Source: Pseudonocardia benzenivorans CB1190 (GTDB taxonomy: Bacteria > Actinomycetota > Actinomycetes > Mycobacteriales > Pseudonocardiaceae). From it: a DNA stretch of 64,000 nucleotides. How positions within the stretch are numbered: the stretch's first letter is position 1; each line of letters starts with the position of its first letter. Location of the stretch: NCBI RefSeq assembly GCF_000196675.2, contig NC_015312.1, positions 7,022,501-7,086,500 on the forward strand, read 5' to 3'. This document shows positions 34,427 to 43,170 of this stretch, in pieces. The translations under genes and the position numbers were made by a program. Under the pieces are notes generated by a model. It was not told the origin of the DNA, made no database searches, and worked only from the letters and a program-made list of their open reading frames with translations.

Positions 34427-35056
34427 TCAGCGCCAGGCGAACACCGGCTGCTCGAGATGGGCGACACGCGTCGACCTGCCCTGCAGCGCGACCTCGCGGA
34501 ACTGGTGCAGCACGGCGGCCGTCGGCGCGTGCACGAACCGGCCGAGCAACGGCAGCTGGATCACCGGGGCGTCGGACTCCGGGATCGTCAGGAACCGGGG
34601 CTCGACGTCGATCATGCGCAGCGGCACCCGATGGATCGAGCCGACCTCTGCCGGGTTGGGAGTCAGGTCCGGCGCCGCGCCACCCCACACGACGACGGGG
34701 GTGATCAGGTAGCCCGACCGCGTCGGGTAGTCGTCGAGCACGCCGAGCACGGCGTCGTCGTCCACGTACAGCCCGACCTCCTCGGCCAGCTCGCGGCGAG
34801 CGGCGACGGCCTCGGTCTCGTCCGCATCGAGGCGGCCGCCTGGCAGCGCCCACTGCCCGGCGTGGCGGCGCAGGGTCGGGGCGCGGCGGGTGAGCAGGAA
34901 GGCGAGCCCGTCGAGGACGGGGTCGGCTCCGGCGTCCGGGTCGTCGGCCGTGACCAGCGTGATCGCGACGGCCGCCCGCTTGAGGCCGGGGCCGTCGGTG
35001 CGCACGGGGTCGAACGCGGCCAGCCGTGCGGCGACCGCCTCCCTGCTGCTGCTCAC
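34427..35056 (-). CDS. Nudix hydrolase, CoA pyrophosphatase-like
   Basis: 209 residues. The Nudix box GRLDADETEAVAARRELAEEVG (G-x5-E-x7-REL-x-EE-x-G) is near 80-102. It is preceded by LLTRRAPTLRRHAGQWALPGG, which resembles the UPF0035 motif of NudL/YeaB CoA pyrophosphatases. The GTG start at 35056 has GGAGGGG six bases upstream. It would hydrolyse CoA or its oxidised forms. It lies between two convergent GT87-like genes and points against copy 1. Confidence 0.85.
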   Translation of the reverse strand: MSSSREAVAARLAAFDPVRTDGPGLKRAAVAITLVTADDPDAGADPVLDGLAFLLTRRAPTLRRHAGQWALPGGRLDADETEAVAARRELAEEVGLYVDDDAVLGVLDDYPTRSGYLITPVVVWGGAAPDLTPNPAEVGSIHRVPLRMIDVEPRFLTIPESDAPVIQLPLLGRFVHAPTAAVLHQFREVALQGRSTRVAHLEQPVFAWR

Positions 35057-35130
35057 GCGACGCCCCTCCGATCGACGGCCCGCAGCCGACACTGCCGCAC
35101 CGGCCACCGAGCGGCCTACGCTCTGCGGGT

Positions 35131-35529
35131 GTGACGCCTGCCGCACCCGAGGGCTACTCCGGCACGCCGCTCCCGCGGAAACTGGGCATCCGGGACGGGT
35201 CGCGGACGTTGCTCGTCGGTGCGCCCGCCGGCTTCGAGCTCGGCGTACCGCACCATCGGCGCGCGTCCGGCGGCGGCTACGACGTGCAGCTCGTCTTCTG
35301 CCCGGACGTCGCGACGCTGCGGCGGCGCTGGGACCGCGCGACCGTGCTCAGCACCGAGCGGGGTGCGGTGTGGATCGCCTGGCCGAAGAAGGCCTCGGGT
35401 GTCGCGACGGACCTCGACGAGAACGGAGTGCGCGCGCACGCACTCCCGCTGGGCTGGGTCGACGTCAAGGTGTGCGCGGTCGACGCGACGTGGTCCGGCC
35501 TGAAGCTCGTGCGCCGACTCGCGCGCTGA
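35131..35529 (+). CDS. DUF3052 domain protein
   Basis: 132 residues. The motif [29 protein letters not shown] near the start is the DUF3052 hallmark (core [12 protein letters not shown]); later [13 protein letters not shown] and [16 protein letters not shown] close the domain. The function of the family is not known. TACGCT lies eight bases before the GTG. Its last 65 bases overlap the 3' end of the convergent glycosyltransferase gene. Confidence 0.82.
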   Translation: MTPAAPEGYSGTPLPRKLGIRDGSRTLLVGAPAGFELGVPHHRRASGGGYDVQLVFCPDVATLRRRWDRATVLSTERGAVWIAWPKKASGVATDLDENGVRAHALPLGWVDVKVCAVDATWSGLKLVRRLAR

Positions 35530-37066
35530 CCGGTGCCCGCACGGCCCCGCGCAGCGCGCCGACCGGGCCGGCGCCGGGCCAGTCCGGGTCGTCGGAGCCG
35601 TGCAGCCGGACGGCGTCGGTGTCCGGCCGCAGCACGCTGCGCACCACCAGCACGATCAGCACGACGACGAGCGCGTCGCGGATCAACACCGCTCCCAGGA
35701 ACCAGTCGGGCGGCAGCCCCTTCTTCTCCGGGGTCAGGTAGTAGAACATCCGCGGCACCCAGACGGCCGCGTCGAACGCCATCCACGCCAGCAGCAGCCG
35801 CCAGCGCGGGAGGGCGAGCACCGCCAGCGGGACGAGCCACAGCGAGTACTGAGGGCTCCACACCTTGTTGACCAGCAGGAACGACGCGACGACGAGGAAC
35901 GCCAGCGACGCGAGCCGTGGCGGCCGGGGCGCCTGCAGCGCGAGCACGACGACACCCACGCACGCCGCGACGAACAACCCCAGCGTGACGGTGTTGAGGA
36001 TCGACGGCGTCTGCCCGGGGGCGAGGCTCCCGTCGAACCCGGGCCAGCCGGTGAAGTAGCTGATCGCGAAGTAGATCGAGTCGGGATCGGCGGGTCGGGA
36101 CTGGTTCAGCCGGAAGAACTCCCACCAGCCGGGCGTCCAGAGCAGGGCGACCGGGAGGTTCACCGCCGCCCAGGCGACGAGCGCGGCGACGATCGTCCGG
36201 ACCGCCGGTCTCAGCCCGCCGGCGTCCCGTCGCCGGATGCCGACGAGCAGCACCGGCAGCAGCAGCATCAGCGGGTAGAGCTTCGCGGCGCCACCGATCC
36301 CGATCAGGATCCCGGCGAGCACCGGTCTGCGGCGGGCGAGCGCCAGCATCCCGGCCGTCGCGCAGGCGGCGGCGAGCGCGTCGAAGTTGGTGAACAGGTG
36401 CACGAGCACCAGCGGCGACACGGCGACGAGCGTCGCGTCCCACGGGCGGGACGGCCGCAGCCGGCACACCGCCCACGCCACGACCAGCCATGCGAGCGCG
36501 AGCCAGGCCGCGGAGATGTCGAAGTACACGACGACCGGCAGCCCCACCGGGAGCGGCAACGTGTCGGCGAGGGCGAGCCAGCCGTCGGTGAGCCGGGCGT
36601 TGAACCACTGGAAGAAGCCCGTGACGACGGGGTACTCCATGTAGCGCAGCGTCTCCTGCGGCGTGCCCGCTCCCTCGACCCATGCGTCGCGGTAGGGCAC
36701 CGAGCCCCGGTCGAGGCCCTCGAGCCCGTAGAGCGGGACGGTGTCGGAGTAGCACATGGCGACGTACTGACGGTCGTTGCGCCAGTCGAGCGCCAGCGAC
36801 CCGTCCCCGGCGCGGTACTGCTGCAGGCAGGGCGACTTGCCGAGCCAGCTCAGCGCCATCACCACGACGGCGAACAGCAGAACGACGCGCAACGGCGTCC
36901 AGAAGCGGCTGCGCCCCACGATCGCGTGCCGCCCGAGCGGGCCGCCGACGAGCCTGCTCGCGGCGGCCGCCATCGGCTCGGTCCAGCTCGGGACGACGCG
37001 TGCCGGCACCGGCGCCTCCGCGCGGGCAGTGCGGGTGGCGTCGTCGGGTGCGGACGTCCGGGTCAC
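35465..37066 (-). CDS. GT87-like membrane glycosyltransferase (copy 2)
   Basis: A 533-residue paralogue of the 32995 gene and homologous in position to mycobacterial Rv0051, next to the class A PBP. It shares [14 protein letters not shown], a [14 protein letters not shown] loop, [14 protein letters not shown] and [15 protein letters not shown] with copy 1. A soluble tail of about 60 basic residues follows the last helix. The GTG start is 15 bases after the PBP stop, so the two are probably co-transcribed. It may decorate a cell-wall polymer; the donor is probably a polyprenyl-phosphate sugar. The 3' end runs 65 bases into the DUF3052 gene. Confidence 0.85.
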   Translation of the reverse strand: MTRTSAPDDATRTARAEAPVPARVVPSWTEPMAAAASRLVGGPLGRHAIVGRSRFWTPLRVVLLFAVVVMALSWLGKSPCLQQYRAGDGSLALDWRNDRQYVAMCYSDTVPLYGLEGLDRGSVPYRDAWVEGAGTPQETLRYMEYPVVTGFFQWFNARLTDGWLALADTLPLPVGLPVVVYFDISAAWLALAWLVVAWAVCRLRPSRPWDATLVAVSPLVLVHLFTNFDALAAACATAGMLALARRRPVLAGILIGIGGAAKLYPLMLLLPVLLVGIRRRDAGGLRPAVRTIVAALVAWAAVNLPVALLWTPGWWEFFRLNQSRPADPDSIYFAISYFTGWPGFDGSLAPGQTPSILNTVTLGLFVAACVGVVVLALQAPRPPRLASLAFLVVASFLLVNKVWSPQYSLWLVPLAVLALPRWRLLLAWMAFDAAVWVPRMFYYLTPEKKGLPPDWFLGAVLIRDALVVVLIVLVVRSVLRPDTDAVRLHGSDDPDWPGAGPVGALRGAVRAPVSARVGARASGRTTSRRPRTP

Positions 37067-37081
37067 GGGGCGGGCCGGGCG

Positions 37082-39484
37082 TCAGTCGCCGCCGTCACCA
37101 CCGCCGCCGCCCCCACCGCCACGGCCGCCGCCACCACCCTGGCCGCCGTTGCCGTTGCCGTTGCCGTTGCCGTTCCCGTTGCCGCGGTTGCTGTTACCGT
37201 CGCCGTTGTCGTACCAGTCGCCGTTGTCGCCCGGCGAGTTGTCGGCGGTCGGCTGCGTGGTCGGCTGATCGGAGACCGGCGGTGTGCCGATCGGGACGAA
37301 CTTGGAGAACTGCTCGACGGGCGTGCCCTTGAGCGCCGCGTTCATGTACTGCTGCCACATGGAGCCGGGCAGCATGCGGCCGTAGACCGGCCGGCCGGCC
37401 GAGTTCTTGATCGGCGAGTTGTCGTCGGTGCCGACCCAGACGGCCGTGACGAGCGACGGCGTGTAGCCGATGGTCCAGGCGTCGTTGTTCTGACCGGCGA
37501 CCGAGCTCTGGACGGTACCGGTCTTGGCCGCGACCGGGCGGCCGCCCGACAGCGCGATCGACGACGACGACGCGACGTCGGTCATCGACTCGGTCACGTT
37601 GCGCGCCACCTGCTGGGGGAACGCGGTCGTGCCCTGGACGGTCCCGACGTCGAACAGGACCCGCCCGTCCGAGGCCGTGACCTTGCTGATCAGGTACGGG
37701 TCGTGGCGGACCCCGTCGTCGGCGAACGTCGCGTACGCGGCCGCCATGTCGATCGGGTGGACCTCCTTGTCGCCCAGGGCGATACCACCCGTGGGGGTCG
37801 GCAGGAGGTCGCTCGGGATGCCTGCCTGGTGCGCCGCGTCGGCGACCCGCTGCGGGCCGATCTCGACGGCCATCTGGTAGAAGACGGTGTTGATCGACTG
37901 CGTCATGGCCGTCTTCACCGAGCAGTTCGCGCAGCTCACGCCCTCGGAGTTGGACACCTTGGTGCCCGCGATCGTCATGGGCGACGAGCCGTTGTAGGTC
38001 GTCCCCAGCCCGATCGGGTCGGGCTGCTGCAGCGCCGCGGCGAGCACGAAGGGCTTGAACGACGACCCCGGCTGCTTGAGCACCTGCGCGTAGTCGAGCC
38101 CGACGCCGTTGTCACCGCCGTAGTAGGCGACGACGGCGCCCGTCTTCGGGTCGATCGACACCAGCGCCGAGCGCAGGTTCCCCGGCTGGCCCTTCATGAC
38201 CTTCTGCGCGGCGTTGATCGCGTCCTGCTGGCGCTTCGGGTCGATCGTCGTCGTGATGGTCAGGCCCTCGGTGTTGATCTCGTCGTCGGAGATCCCGCGT
38301 GCTTCGAGCTCGGAGCGCACCAGGTTGTAGATGTGCCCGCGGCTGTCGCCCGGGATGCCGCCGCCGGTCGGGGTGGGCTGCTTCCAGGCGGGGAACTTCT
38401 CCTGGGCGCGGTCGGCCGGCGAGAGCCAGCCCTGGCTGACCATCCCGTCGAGGACGAAGTTCCATCGCTCGAGCGTCTTGTCCGGCGTCTTGGCCGGGTC
38501 CCAGCGCGACGGCGACTGGATCATGCCGGCGAGCATCGCGCCCTCCGACACCGTGAGGTCCTGGACGTCCTTGCCGAAGTAGGCCTGGCTCGCCGCCTGG
38601 ACGCCGTACGCGCCACGGCCCCAGTAGATGACGTTGAGGTAGTTCTCCAGGATCTGGTCCTTGGACTGCTCCTTGGAGATCTTCGCCGCGAGGACGACCT
38701 CCCGGTACTTGCGCCACAGGGAGAACTGGTCCTGCCCCGTGGACACCTTGATGTACTGCTGGGTGATCGTCGAGCCACCACCGATACCGCCGGTGACCTG
38801 GCTCCATGCCGCCCGGAAGATGCCGGTGATGTCGAAGCCGGGGTTGCTGTAGAAGGAGCGGTCCTCCGCCGCGAGCACGGCCTGGCGGACCTGCAGCGGG
38901 ACCTTGTCCAGCGTGACGTTGGTGCGGTTGACGTTGTCGGGCCGGACCGTCGCCAGCGGGCTGCCGTCGGCGTAGGTGAACGTCGCGACCTGGGTGATCT
39001 TCGCGTCGTCGGCCGTGGGCACCTGGAAGACGAGCCAGCCGATGACGAACGCCAGGATCGGGCCGAGGATGAACACGCCCGCCGCGACGTAGAGGATCCG
39101 GCGGATGCGCCGCCACCTCCGCTTGCGCGCGGCCTCGGGACTCAGCGGTTCGTCACCCTTGCCCCCGCCCCGGCCGCCACCGCCGGGGCCACCCGGGCCG
39201 CGGGGCGGGCCACCGGGACCACCCGGGCCGCTGCGCGCGGGCGGTCGCTGCGGCGTGACGACGGTGTGCGCCTCCTGCGAGGCGCCCCGCATCGTGTCGT
39301 CGTGGGTGAGCAGCGGCATCTCCGGCCGGGCCGGGGGCGCCCCCATGGGCCGACCGGGTGGCGGGGGCGCGCCCCGACCGACCGGCGGCTGCGGGCGCGG
39401 CGGCCGTGGCGGCGGGCCCACCGGCGGCCGGCCGGGACCCGGCCGGCGGGCGGGGTCGAATCGGGGATCAGGCTGGTCACTCAC
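37082..39484 (-). CDS. ponA: Bifunctional class A penicillin-binding protein
   Basis: About 800 residues. A Pro/Gly-rich cytoplasmic head (1-125) is followed by one membrane helix (about 135-160). The GT51 glycosyltransferase has catalytic E in AAEDRSFYSNPGFD plus GGGSTITQQYIK and the KISKEQSKDQILENYLN block. The transpeptidase has SxxK in PGSSFKPF, SxN in QSINTVF and KTGT in VAAKTGTVQ. It polymerises and crosslinks peptidoglycan outside the membrane. It ends in a Gly-Asn repeat and a polyglycine tail. GTG 39484, with GGAG six bases upstream, is preferred to TTG 39502. Confidence 0.94.
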   Translation of the reverse strand: MSDQPDPRFDPARRPGPGRPPVGPPPRPPRPQPPVGRGAPPPPGRPMGAPPARPEMPLLTHDDTMRGASQEAHTVVTPQRPPARSGPGGPGGPPRGPGGPGGGGRGGGKGDEPLSPEAARKRRWRRIRRILYVAAGVFILGPILAFVIGWLVFQVPTADDAKITQVATFTYADGSPLATVRPDNVNRTNVTLDKVPLQVRQAVLAAEDRSFYSNPGFDITGIFRAAWSQVTGGIGGGSTITQQYIKVSTGQDQFSLWRKYREVVLAAKISKEQSKDQILENYLNVIYWGRGAYGVQAASQAYFGKDVQDLTVSEGAMLAGMIQSPSRWDPAKTPDKTLERWNFVLDGMVSQGWLSPADRAQEKFPAWKQPTPTGGGIPGDSRGHIYNLVRSELEARGISDDEINTEGLTITTTIDPKRQQDAINAAQKVMKGQPGNLRSALVSIDPKTGAVVAYYGGDNGVGLDYAQVLKQPGSSFKPFVLAAALQQPDPIGLGTTYNGSSPMTIAGTKVSNSEGVSCANCSVKTAMTQSINTVFYQMAVEIGPQRVADAAHQAGIPSDLLPTPTGGIALGDKEVHPIDMAAAYATFADDGVRHDPYLISKVTASDGRVLFDVGTVQGTTAFPQQVARNVTESMTDVASSSSIALSGGRPVAAKTGTVQSSVAGQNNDAWTIGYTPSLVTAVWVGTDDNSPIKNSAGRPVYGRMLPGSMWQQYMNAALKGTPVEQFSKFVPIGTPPVSDQPTTQPTADNSPGDNGDWYDNGDGNSNRGNGNGNGNGNGNGGQGGGGGRGGGGGGGGDGGD
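37145..37180. repeat. Six-base tandem repeat in ponA
   Basis: GCCGTT occurs five times exactly and a sixth time with one change. It encodes the (Asn-Gly)n tail of the PBP; length changes would keep the frame. Confidence 0.85.
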
Positions 39485-39664
39485 CGCTGACTCCGTGGTC
39501 AATGGTCCGGCCCCGTCCGTACGGGTCCCGCTCGGGGGCGGGCGGTCGTCGGGGACATCCCCGTCGCACGTCGCCCGGGGAGCTGGCGACGCACGGACCG
39601 GTCACTTCGACTCGTTCGCGCGAGCTCACCGCTCGCTGACGCTCGCTCATCGGGGGGCGCGCGC

Positions 39665-40069
39665 TCATTCCCCCGCCGACCGCCGCCGGGCCGGCGGGCC
39701 GCTGCGGCCCCCGGTACCCAGGACGTACGACTGGACGAGATGGTTCCAGCTGCAGGTTCGGCACACCTCGACGACGTACACCGAGAACTCGGCGTACAGA
39801 GTCTCGAGGCGCTCGAGCTCCTCGGGTTTACGGGCGGATCCCGCCGCGTGCTTGAGCTCCTCGCCGAAGATCCACGAGACCAGGGTCAGCCTCTCCTTGC
39901 GGCACACCGGGCAGGTGACATCGCTGGGCTGCCCGTGGAAACGGGCCGCGCGCAGCAGGTAGGGACTCGCGTCGCAGACCTCGGCGACCCCGGTCCGGCC
40001 GGAGTGCACGTCGGCGAGCAGGGCCCGACGCTGCAGCGCGAAGTCGACGACCTGCCGCTGCGTGAGCAC
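39665..40069 (-). CDS. DUF5318 family zinc-ribbon-like protein
   Basis: 134 residues, homologous in position to mycobacterial Rv0049 beside ponA1. After VLTQRQVVDFALQRRALL come two cysteine pairs, CPVC in VTCPVCRKERL and CRTC in VEVCRTCSWNH, which probably bind one zinc. A third, lone cysteine is in AEVCDASPY. The GTG start at 40069 was chosen because TACCCT lies six bases upstream; the longer open frame upstream has no other support. Function unknown, but gene order with ponA is conserved in the phylum. Confidence 0.82.
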   Translation of the reverse strand: MLTQRQVVDFALQRRALLADVHSGRTGVAEVCDASPYLLRAARFHGQPSDVTCPVCRKERLTLVSWIFGEELKHAAGSARKPEELERLETLYAEFSVYVVEVCRTCSWNHLVQSYVLGTGGRSGPPARRRSAGE

Positions 40070-40081
40070 CCGACCAGGGTA
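40070..40081 (-). promoter_or_regulatory. Leaderless promoter of DUF5318 gene
   Basis: TACCCT on the minus strand is six bases before the GTG at 40069. Confidence 0.55.
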
Positions 40082-40221
40082 CGCGCGGACTCCGACGACT
40101 CCCGACCACCCGCGCCGACGCCGGTCCGCGGCGCCGCCTCCCGGACCCGCGACCTCGTACGACGCCGGCCGGACCGGGCCCCGGGACCAGGTGATGCCGC
40201 TCTCCATCACGAGCGCAGATG

Positions 40222-40238
40222 TATCGGACCGATATAGT
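40222..40238 (+). promoter_or_regulatory. PadR operator and -10 box
   Basis: TATCGG-A-CCGATA (40222-40234) is a perfect 13-base palindrome. A TATAGT -10 box (40233-40238) overlaps its end, so the PadR protein encoded 60 bases downstream would repress its own operon here. Confidence 0.65.
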
Positions 40239-40297
40239 GGTGCGGGTCGCCACCCTTCGCCGGTGTGGTGCGCGCGTCGTGGTCGGGGGGTGGTCCG

Positions 40298-40879
40298 GTG
40301 CTCGAACTCGCGATCCTCGGGCTGCTCAACGAGGCGTCGATGCACGGCTACGAGCTGCGCAAGCAGATCGGTCTGCGCCTCGGCGGCTTCCGCGCCTTCT
40401 CCTACGGTTCGCTCTACCCGGCGCTGCGTCGGCTGACGCGGGCCGGGCTGATCGTCGAGGACAGCGACCAGCCGGCGGCCGAGACCGCCGCGGGCGCGTG
40501 GTCACGGCGGAGCCGGAAGGTCTACCGGATCACCGCCGAGGGTAAGGAGCGCTTCGCGGACCTCCTCGCGGACGCAGGCCCGCAGGCGTGGGACGACGAG
40601 ACGTTCGGCGTGCACATGGCGTTCTTCTCGCGCACCCCGGCCGAGACCCGGATGCGCATCCTCGAGGGCCGCAGGCGCGCCGTCGAGGAGCGCCGGGAAG
40701 GCCTGCGCGCCGCACTCGGTCGTGCGGGCGAGCAGATCGACCGGTACACCCGCGACCTGCACCAGCTCGGGCTCGACAGCACCGAGCGGGAGGTCCGGTG
40801 GCTCAACGAGCTGATCAGCCGCGAGCAGGCGGAACAACAGGATCCTCCGGCGACGCAGCCGGATCCACGTGAGGAATGA
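40298..40879 (+). CDS. PadR family transcriptional regulator
   Basis: 193 residues, like mycobacterial Rv0047c, which also stands beside ino1. The winged helix spans 1-90: [22 protein letters not shown], then [18 protein letters not shown] and [15 protein letters not shown]-terminal helical dimerisation region follows ([20 protein letters not shown], 20 residues of it). GTG 40298, preceded by GGGGGG, gives the normal PadR start; the longer frame is not supported. It is 14 bases before the inositol-phosphate synthase gene, so the two are likely co-transcribed. Confidence 0.9.
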   Translation: MLELAILGLLNEASMHGYELRKQIGLRLGGFRAFSYGSLYPALRRLTRAGLIVEDSDQPAAETAAGAWSRRSRKVYRITAEGKERFADLLADAGPQAWDDETFGVHMAFFSRTPAETRMRILEGRRRAVEERREGLRAALGRAGEQIDRYTRDLHQLGLDSTEREVRWLNELISREQAEQQDPPATQPDPREE

Positions 40880-40893
40880 AGGAGGAGCCGGCC

Positions 40894-41973
40894 ATGAGCC
40901 AGGTGCGTGTCGCCGTCGTCGGCGTCGGCAACTGTGCGGCGTCGCTGGTACAGGGTGTCCAGTACTACGCGGACGCCGACCCGTCCACCCGGGTCCCGGG
41001 CCTGATGCACGTCGACTTCGGCGGCTATCACGTCCGTGACATCACCTTCGTCGCGGCGTTCGACGTCGACGCCAAGAAGGTGGGTCGCGATCTCTCCGAG
41101 GCGATCTTCGCCAGCGAGAACAACACGATCAAGATCGCGGACGTGCCCCCGCTCGACGTCCCCGTCCAGCGTGGCCACACCCTCGACGGGCTGGGCCGCT
41201 TCTACCGCGAGACGATCACCGAGGCCGACGAGGAGCCGGTCGACGTCGCCCAGGTGCTGCGCGACGTCGAGGCCGACGTCCTGGTCTCCTACCTGCCCGT
41301 GGGCAGCGAGGCGGCCGACCGTTTCTACGCGCAGTGCGCCATCGACGCCGGCGTCGCGTTCGTCAACGCGCTGCCCGTCTTCATCGCCTCGGACCCGGTG
41401 TGGGCGGAGAAGTTCCGCGCCGCCGGCGTCCCGATCGTCGGGGACGACATCAAGTCGCAGGTGGGCGCGACGATCACGCACCGCGTCCTCGCGAAGCTCT
41501 TCGAGGACCGCGGCGTCCAGCTCGACCGCACGATGCAGCTCAACGTCGGCGGCAACATGGACTTCCTCAACATGAAGGAGCTCGAGCGTCTGGAGTCCAA
41601 GAAGGTCTCCAAGACACAGTCCGTGACGTCGCAGGTCGACCGGGACATGGGCAAGGACAACGTGCACATCGGCCCGTCGGACTACGTCGCGTGGCTCGAC
41701 GACCGCAAGTGGGCCTACGTGCGGCTCGAGGGCCGCGCGTTCGGCGACGTGCCGCTGAACCTGGAGTACAAGCTCGAGGTCTGGGACTCGCCCAACTCCG
41801 CCGGCATCATCATCGACGCCGTGCGGGCCGCGAAGATCGCCAAGGACCGCGGCATCGGGGGCCCGATCCTGTCCGCGTCGAGCTACTTCATGAAGTCCCC
41901 GCCGGAGCAGTACGGCGACGACATCGCCCGTGACGCGGTCGAGCAGTTCATCCGCGGCGAGCGCCAGGACTGA
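40894..41973 (+). CDS. ino1: Inositol-1-phosphate synthase
   Basis: 359 residues. It converts glucose 6-phosphate to 1L-myo-inositol 1-phosphate with NAD+, the first step towards mycothiol and phosphatidylinositol lipids. The Rossmann motif [12 protein letters not shown] is near 10, the catalytic region reads [11 protein letters not shown] and [17 protein letters not shown], and [20 protein letters not shown] is near the end. ATG 40894 has GGAGGAG six bases upstream. It follows padR and is closed by a strong terminator. Confidence 0.95.
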   Translation: MSQVRVAVVGVGNCAASLVQGVQYYADADPSTRVPGLMHVDFGGYHVRDITFVAAFDVDAKKVGRDLSEAIFASENNTIKIADVPPLDVPVQRGHTLDGLGRFYRETITEADEEPVDVAQVLRDVEADVLVSYLPVGSEAADRFYAQCAIDAGVAFVNALPVFIASDPVWAEKFRAAGVPIVGDDIKSQVGATITHRVLAKLFEDRGVQLDRTMQLNVGGNMDFLNMKELERLESKKVSKTQSVTSQVDRDMGKDNVHIGPSDYVAWLDDRKWAYVRLEGRAFGDVPLNLEYKLEVWDSPNSAGIIIDAVRAAKIAKDRGIGGPILSASSYFMKSPPEQYGDDIARDAVEQFIRGERQD

Positions 41974-41992
41974 CCCGCACCCCGCTCCACCC

Positions 41993-42030
41993 CGGGAGCC
42001 CCGTTCCGCAGCCGCGGAACGGGGCTCCCG
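41993..42030 (+). terminator. Strong terminator after ino1
   Basis: A perfect 17-pair stem (CGGGAGCCCCGTTCCGC with its complement) and four-base loop AGCC, followed by TCGTTT. Confidence 0.88.
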
Positions 42031-42120
42031 TCGTTTCCGGACCGAAACGGTTGGACTTGCTTCCGGACTGCAATTGTTGTCACCCGTCCGAACCAATAAC
42101 GGGGCTATAACTCAGCCTGA

Positions 42121-42134
42121 TGTGACTGGTCACA
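42121..42134. promoter_or_regulatory. TGTGAC-TG-GTCACA inverted repeat
   Basis: A perfect 6+2+6 repeat. Half-sites are those of CRP-family regulators, but the spacing (TGTGA-N4-TCACA) is two bases short of the normal N6. Confidence 0.4.
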
Positions 42135-42207
42135 CACCGCTCCCCGGTTTACCACTGCGGAAAGCACCGAATTACACGGTCGCCATTCGACTGTTCGGGT
42201 TCCTTTC

Positions 42208-42223
42208 GGTGACAACGATCACC
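42208..42223. promoter_or_regulatory. CRP/GlxR-like site
   Basis: GGTGA-CAACGA-TCACC has the GTGA-N6-TCAC core of CRP-family sites with correct spacing and perfect symmetry of the arms. Confidence 0.5.
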
Positions 42224-42475
42224 CGAATACGCGGTATTGAATGAGACATTGGTCATGACTACTTGTCGAAATCTGTTCGTAATTTGGCGAACGGCCGTGT
42301 GCGACCGACGCTCACCCGGAGCAGAGGGGCACGCGGTCATCGTCCGGACACACGGGCGGGACCCGGAACGGCCTGCAACCCCCAGCAGACCGCAGACCGG
42401 CCCGCCCCACGCTCCCCCCCGCCGTGGAGTGAGGGTCATGCGTGTCCGACGGTGCTACCCCCCGAAGGAACACCC

Positions 42476-43030
42476 GTGCCCACGCACACCGCCCGCTTCC
42501 TCACGATCCGGACGGCCGTCGTCGCGGTCACCGCCGCGGCCGCCGCGTTCGCCGTCGTTCCTGCGGGAACGACCCCCGCCGCCTCCGGAGCCGCGGTCCT
42601 GGACTCTCCGGCCGTCGCGACCGCCGAGGCCCCCGCCGTCGTCACCGGGCCGGCCCAGGTCGTGTCGACGCCCGTCGAGAACGTCGCCAGCAAGGCCTCG
42701 GTGCTGTCCATCGTCATGAGCAAGATCGGCGCCCCGTACCGCTACGGTGCGGCGGGCCCGAGCGCCTTCGACTGCTCCGGCCTCATGTACTGGGCCTTCA
42801 AGCAGGTCGGGATCACCCTGCCGCGCACGAGCCGAGCGCAGTCGACCTTCGGCACGCCGGTCGCCAAGAGCGCTCTGCAGCCCGGTGACCTGGTCTTCTT
42901 CTACAAGCCGGTCAGCCACGTCGCCATGTACATCGGCAATGGCCAGGTGGTCCACGCCAGCACCGCGGGCCAGCCGGTGAAGATCAGCAGCCTGGCGTCG
43001 ATGCCGTTCTCGGGAGCCCGCCGCGTCTGA
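42476..43030 (+). CDS. Secreted NlpC/P60 peptidoglycan endopeptidase
   Basis: 184 residues. A signal peptide occupies 1-31 (RTAVVAVTAAAAAFAVV core), followed by an Ala/Pro/Val-rich linker. The NlpC/P60 domain has catalytic Cys in SAFDCSGLMYWAF near 101, His in SHVAMYIG near 148 and a second polar residue after VVHAST. It would cut the D-Glu-mDAP bond outside the cell, in separation of daughter cells or wall remodelling. GTG 42476 has AAGGAA five bases upstream. It is short, without the N-terminal coiled coil of RipA. Confidence 0.9.
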   Translation: MPTHTARFLTIRTAVVAVTAAAAAFAVVPAGTTPAASGAAVLDSPAVATAEAPAVVTGPAQVVSTPVENVASKASVLSIVMSKIGAPYRYGAAGPSAFDCSGLMYWAFKQVGITLPRTSRAQSTFGTPVAKSALQPGDLVFFYKPVSHVAMYIGNGQVVHASTAGQPVKISSLASMPFSGARRV

Positions 43031-43069
43031 CGCGGGTCGACCGCGGCTCCGGGGCCTCGCTCCCCGCGC

Positions 43070-43099
43070 AGGGTCCGGCCGGTGTCCCCGGCCGGACCT
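43070..43099 (+). terminator. Terminator after NlpC/P60 gene
   Basis: GGTCCGGCCGG and CCGGCCGGACC form a perfect 11-pair stem with loop TGTCC, 40 bases after the stop. Confidence 0.75.
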
Positions 43100-43112
43100 G
43101 CACGCGTCACGG

Positions 43113-43142
43113 GTGGGTGTCGTCTACATTCGCGACACCCAC
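43113..43142. promoter_or_regulatory. Inverted repeat at the -35 of the MNT-HEPN operon
   Basis: GTGGGTGTCG-N10-CGACACCCAC is a perfect 10-pair inverted repeat. Its right arm ends 16 bases before the TAGCAT -10 box, covering the -35 region. This is the expected place for an autoregulatory operator. Confidence 0.6.
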
Positions 43143-43158
43143 GGCGATCCGACGGCGT

Positions 43159-43170
43159 TAGCATCGCGGG
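43159..43170 (+). promoter_or_regulatory. Leaderless promoter of the UPF0158-MNT gene
   Basis: TAGCAT is six bases before the ATG at 43171; no Shine-Dalgarno sequence. Confidence 0.6.

Larger units (their letters stand above)
42031..42475. other. Regulatory region upstream of the NlpC/P60 gene
   Basis: About 445 bases without a gene. The first 230 are clearly AT-richer than the surroundings. Two GTGA/TCAC repeats lie at 42121-42134 and 42208-42223. I looked for a c-di-AMP riboswitch, which often precedes such genes in actinomycetes, and did not see its conserved blocks. Confidence 0.55.

Noticed and set aside
37141-37190. CRISPR-like short repeats
   Set aside because: Six-base coding repeats of the PBP tail; there are no spacers.
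35600-39490. A 1296-residue open frame on the plus strand
   Set aside because: It is antisense to the glycosyltransferase and PBP genes, has only low-complexity Arg/Asp/Val sequence and no domain. It is an effect of high GC.
42031-42475. c-di-AMP (ydaO) riboswitch before the NlpC/P60 gene
   Set aside because: Such riboswitches are common there in actinomycetes, but I could not find the conserved GGGGGACC-like and GACAGC-like blocks.
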